The position numbers and the translations under genes are program-made. 64,000 nucleotides of DNA, from contig CM046345.1 in NCBI GenBank assembly GCA_025403435.1, positions 11,970,235-12,034,234 of the forward strand, in the 5' to 3' direction. This document shows positions 61,585-64,000 of this stretch, in pieces. The notes under the pieces are model-generated. The model saw only the letters and a list, made by a program, of their open reading frames with translations, did not search any database and had not been told where the DNA came from. Numbering within the stretch: the stretch's first letter is position 1; every line of letters begins with the position of its first letter. Source of the DNA: Artocarpus heterophyllus (lineage: Eukaryota; Streptophyta; Magnoliopsida; Rosales; Moraceae).

Positions 61585-61766
61585 TAGGCTTTGGCAACAT
61601 TATTTGGAACTTATAATTTTCAGCTGTAGAGTTATGGTAAAAAAAGCAAAACTTTGCTACAGTATAAAGCTTTCATATATTACAGTAAAAAACAAAAATT
61701 TGCTACAATATAAGCTCTCACATGCTACAATATTCAAGTCACAACTTAGTTTCCAAATACAACCTT
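61585..61766. mobile_element. hAT-like MITE, family H
   Basis: The left end TAGGCTTTGGCAACATTATTT and inverted right end AAGGTTGTATTTGGAAAC; the interior repeats GCTACAGTATAAAGCTTTCATAT and GCTACAATATAAGCTCTCACAT, in opposite sense to the other copies. Confidence 0.6.
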
Positions 61767-64000
61767 AATAATACTAGAAAAATATTTGTGATTAAGCAAT
61801 TGATAAATTCAAAAAGAATATGGATCATTAGATGGCTAAGATAGATTGTCGTTTGTTGCTAGTAACAATAAAAACAATAGGATGGAGTCACTAGACGGTC
61901 ACTTTTTTTTTTGTTGTCATTTTTTGTATGATAGCAATTGTAGAAAGAAAACCGTTAAATATAGAGATGTTGGATTCACCAAAAAAAAAAAAAGTAGAGA
62001 TGTTGGAAGAAAAGCAAGGAGTAGAACAATAGTAATCCCTCCAAAGAATTAAAAAAAAAAATCACTAGCTTTATGCACAAACTCCTGCTTTAAATTGGAT
62101 AGCTTTAGAATTCCAAGCACTTCTCTCCATGCAGCAAATAAAATCCCAGTCTTGGTTTCTTGTGCTAAATGGAATTCCTTTATGCTTTTTGTTGCTCTCT
62201 CTTTGGATTTTGCTTGCTCTAGTAGAACCCCCCTTGTTCAAATTTTCAAAGCAAACCCATCTTAGTTTTAGCCCTCTATTTTTGGCCTCACATTCTTTAT
62301 GTCATTTTATACACATATAAATTTGTTTTCTCTATTATCCATAAAGCCCTCTTTTTTCCTCCACTCAACCTTACCTTCCCCACTCTTTTTTTATTTTTTT
62401 GGAGCTTGATTTCATTCTCTCAATTTGAAAGAGAAAAATTGTAACTTGAATGTGAGATGATGAAAGGCAAGTCTAAGGGAAGAAGGCGACTAGTCATGGT
62501 CCAAGGGCACGAAATATAAACCAACTTAGATACTCTCATTGTGTGGGGGCCTTTGCTTTGTATCTGTATTAAAGCAAAAGAGAAATGAACGGACTGTTAC
62601 TTTCCCAAAATCATCCTTCACCATCACATTCAACTTTAGCAGCTAAAATCACAGGGCTTCTTGAATTTTGGCATCATTTATTGGCCTAGTTTTTGTGCAC
62701 CTTATTATCTATATGCACACAAAGTATCATCTACTACTAGTTCTTGGTGCTTTGTCTCAAGTGCGAAAAAAAAGGTGACTAAGATATAAGGAACAACCCA
62801 ACAATAAAACTTTGGGTTTTTATTTAAGAATAGTCTAGCGATAATTACATACTTAATTCTACCTCGAAATGTAGAGTCTAAATCTCTTACCTTCAAATTC
62901 CGAAAGCAGGAAAGAAAAATGAATAAAGCAGTAGCAATGTTTGTTTTACTTGGTCAGTGAACTTTTTGCCCACTTGGTTGTAATGATTTTGAACGAGGCT
63001 TATCATAGAGTCAAAAATCACATGCTGAAATTCTAGTAGTGAATTTTGTCTGCAAAGTATCTTATTGAACAACCATAGCCAAAGATATGGTTCAATCTGA
63101 AAAAAAAAAAAAAAAAAAAAAGGTAGATAAAGATTGGCAAAAACAGAAAGAGCTAACTTATTAGATAACGTTTTCATGACTCCTCTTAAAGTGGGTTTTT
63201 AGGAACCAATCCCAAACTGGTTTTGCCGGGGCAATTATTTTTCTTCCAAATTGGTCAAAAGGGTCCACCATGAGATAAAATTTTTACTAGTAGAGCACTC
63301 ATCTTTTTTTTTTTTTTTTTTAATGCTGAAAATACCAGAATCAAAACTTGATTAGTATTTTTATATTTAGTATTGTTCAACGGAATTAGCAAAAGTACAT
63401 CAAGTCCTTCACCTTTTCGCATCTCGTTCCAGTGACACAAACAATAAAGGGAATAGCAATCATTTGTACCTTATCATTGTTATTGTTTAGATACACAAGG
63501 GACTCAAGTGGGGACTGACTTTGTTCAATTAAACTGCAAAGTTGGATAAGATATTTTATTTGTTTAACAAATTTGTATATGATCTTGCATAACCCATTGA
63601 TGGACAAGCTTTATGGGGAAAATGTTGGACAATTAAAGAACAAAGTACCAAAGTTAATTTCAACAGATATTATTGGTTTGTTCAAGAGTTTTGAATGACA
63701 ACACTTTGCATCAATAAATCACCTGCATTAAACGGCCATTGTGAGAGACAAAAGGACAGTCAAGAATTCAGTAATGGAATTAGACTGAAAGCATTAATAG
63801 GTTGTTTAGAAACACCATTTTTCGACAATGTTTTCTTTCATATGCAGTATTATTTGGTCTAACTTGTAGCTCCAACTACATTTCTAAACGCCCTATGAAT
63901 TCAATTTTCAAATAGTCCTTTGTGCTGCAACTTAATCTGGTGACAAGGCTTGCATCTCGTCTAAAGGACGAACAATATGAGTCCCACGCTAGTGGTCTAG
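61767..64000. other. Spacer to the window end, no gene seen
   Basis: A 63-codon open frame at 62129-62320 (+) is hydrophobic but matches nothing. A tracts at 63100-63121 and T tract at 63304-63321. Nothing else recognised. Confidence 0.45.

Noticed and set aside
1..64000. CRISPR array, operon or other prokaryotic system
   Set aside because: The sequence is plainly plant nuclear DNA; the tandem repeats found lack regular spacers and associated genes.

Overview
This is nuclear DNA from a flowering plant, most likely a woody eudicot. The evidence is four recognisable plant-specific gene families (mini zinc finger, GASA/snakin, GT47 exostosin, CLE peptide), GT-AG introns, long AT-rich spacers full of (AT)n microsatellites, and plant transposon families (CACTA, hAT-like MITEs, LTR retrotransposons and solo LTRs). 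I cannot name the species from the sequence alone. All homology statements come from reading translations and repeats by eye; no database search was run.

Genes. Only about 5 percent of the window is gene. A single-exon MINI ZINC FINGER gene lies at 28193-28480 (+). A four-exon GASA gene at 45745-46880 (+) keeps its splice sites but looks dead: the ancestral start is apparently CTG, a TAG stop sits inside the cysteine-rich domain, and about 50 nt are missing further on. An intact two-exon GT47 exostosin-type glycosyltransferase (492 aa) lies at 57602-59700 (+). Facing it, at 60578-60898 (-), is a CLE signalling-peptide precursor whose 12-residue peptide resembles CLE45. The gene-bearing part is therefore the right third; the rest is mostly transposon fossil.

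Repeat layout. 0.5-1.2 kb: a dead RNase H domain and a CACTA-type MITE. 4.5-5.2 kb: a GC-rich solo LTR. 8.3-12.7 kb: a small TRIM-like LTR element whose second LTR is split by a 3.3 kb CACTA transposon carrying a decayed TNP2-type transposase. 12.7-21 kb: MITEs and foldback elements, a truncated CACTA end and an (AT)n tract. 26.4-27.1 kb: a decayed Copia-like LTR. 29.2-33.7 kb: a second CACTA-MITE, a 520 bp foldback and a second TRIM-like copy. 36-40 kb: a minisatellite, then an old LTR fragment with a solo LTR inserted inside it (perfect 5 bp target duplication). 43-53 kb: LINE 3' ends, another RNase H relic and hAT-like MITEs. 54.3-56.3 kb: a 1.9 kb solo LTR with a perfect 5 bp target duplication, ending about 1.3 kb before the GT47 start codon.

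How the genes relate. The four genes are unrelated neighbours, as is normal in plants; there is no operon or cluster. I found no convincing new biological system. The most informative observations are the GASA pseudogene, the CLE45-like gene with tryptophan at peptide position 4, and the nested transposon histories, which can be ordered in time from the sequence itself.
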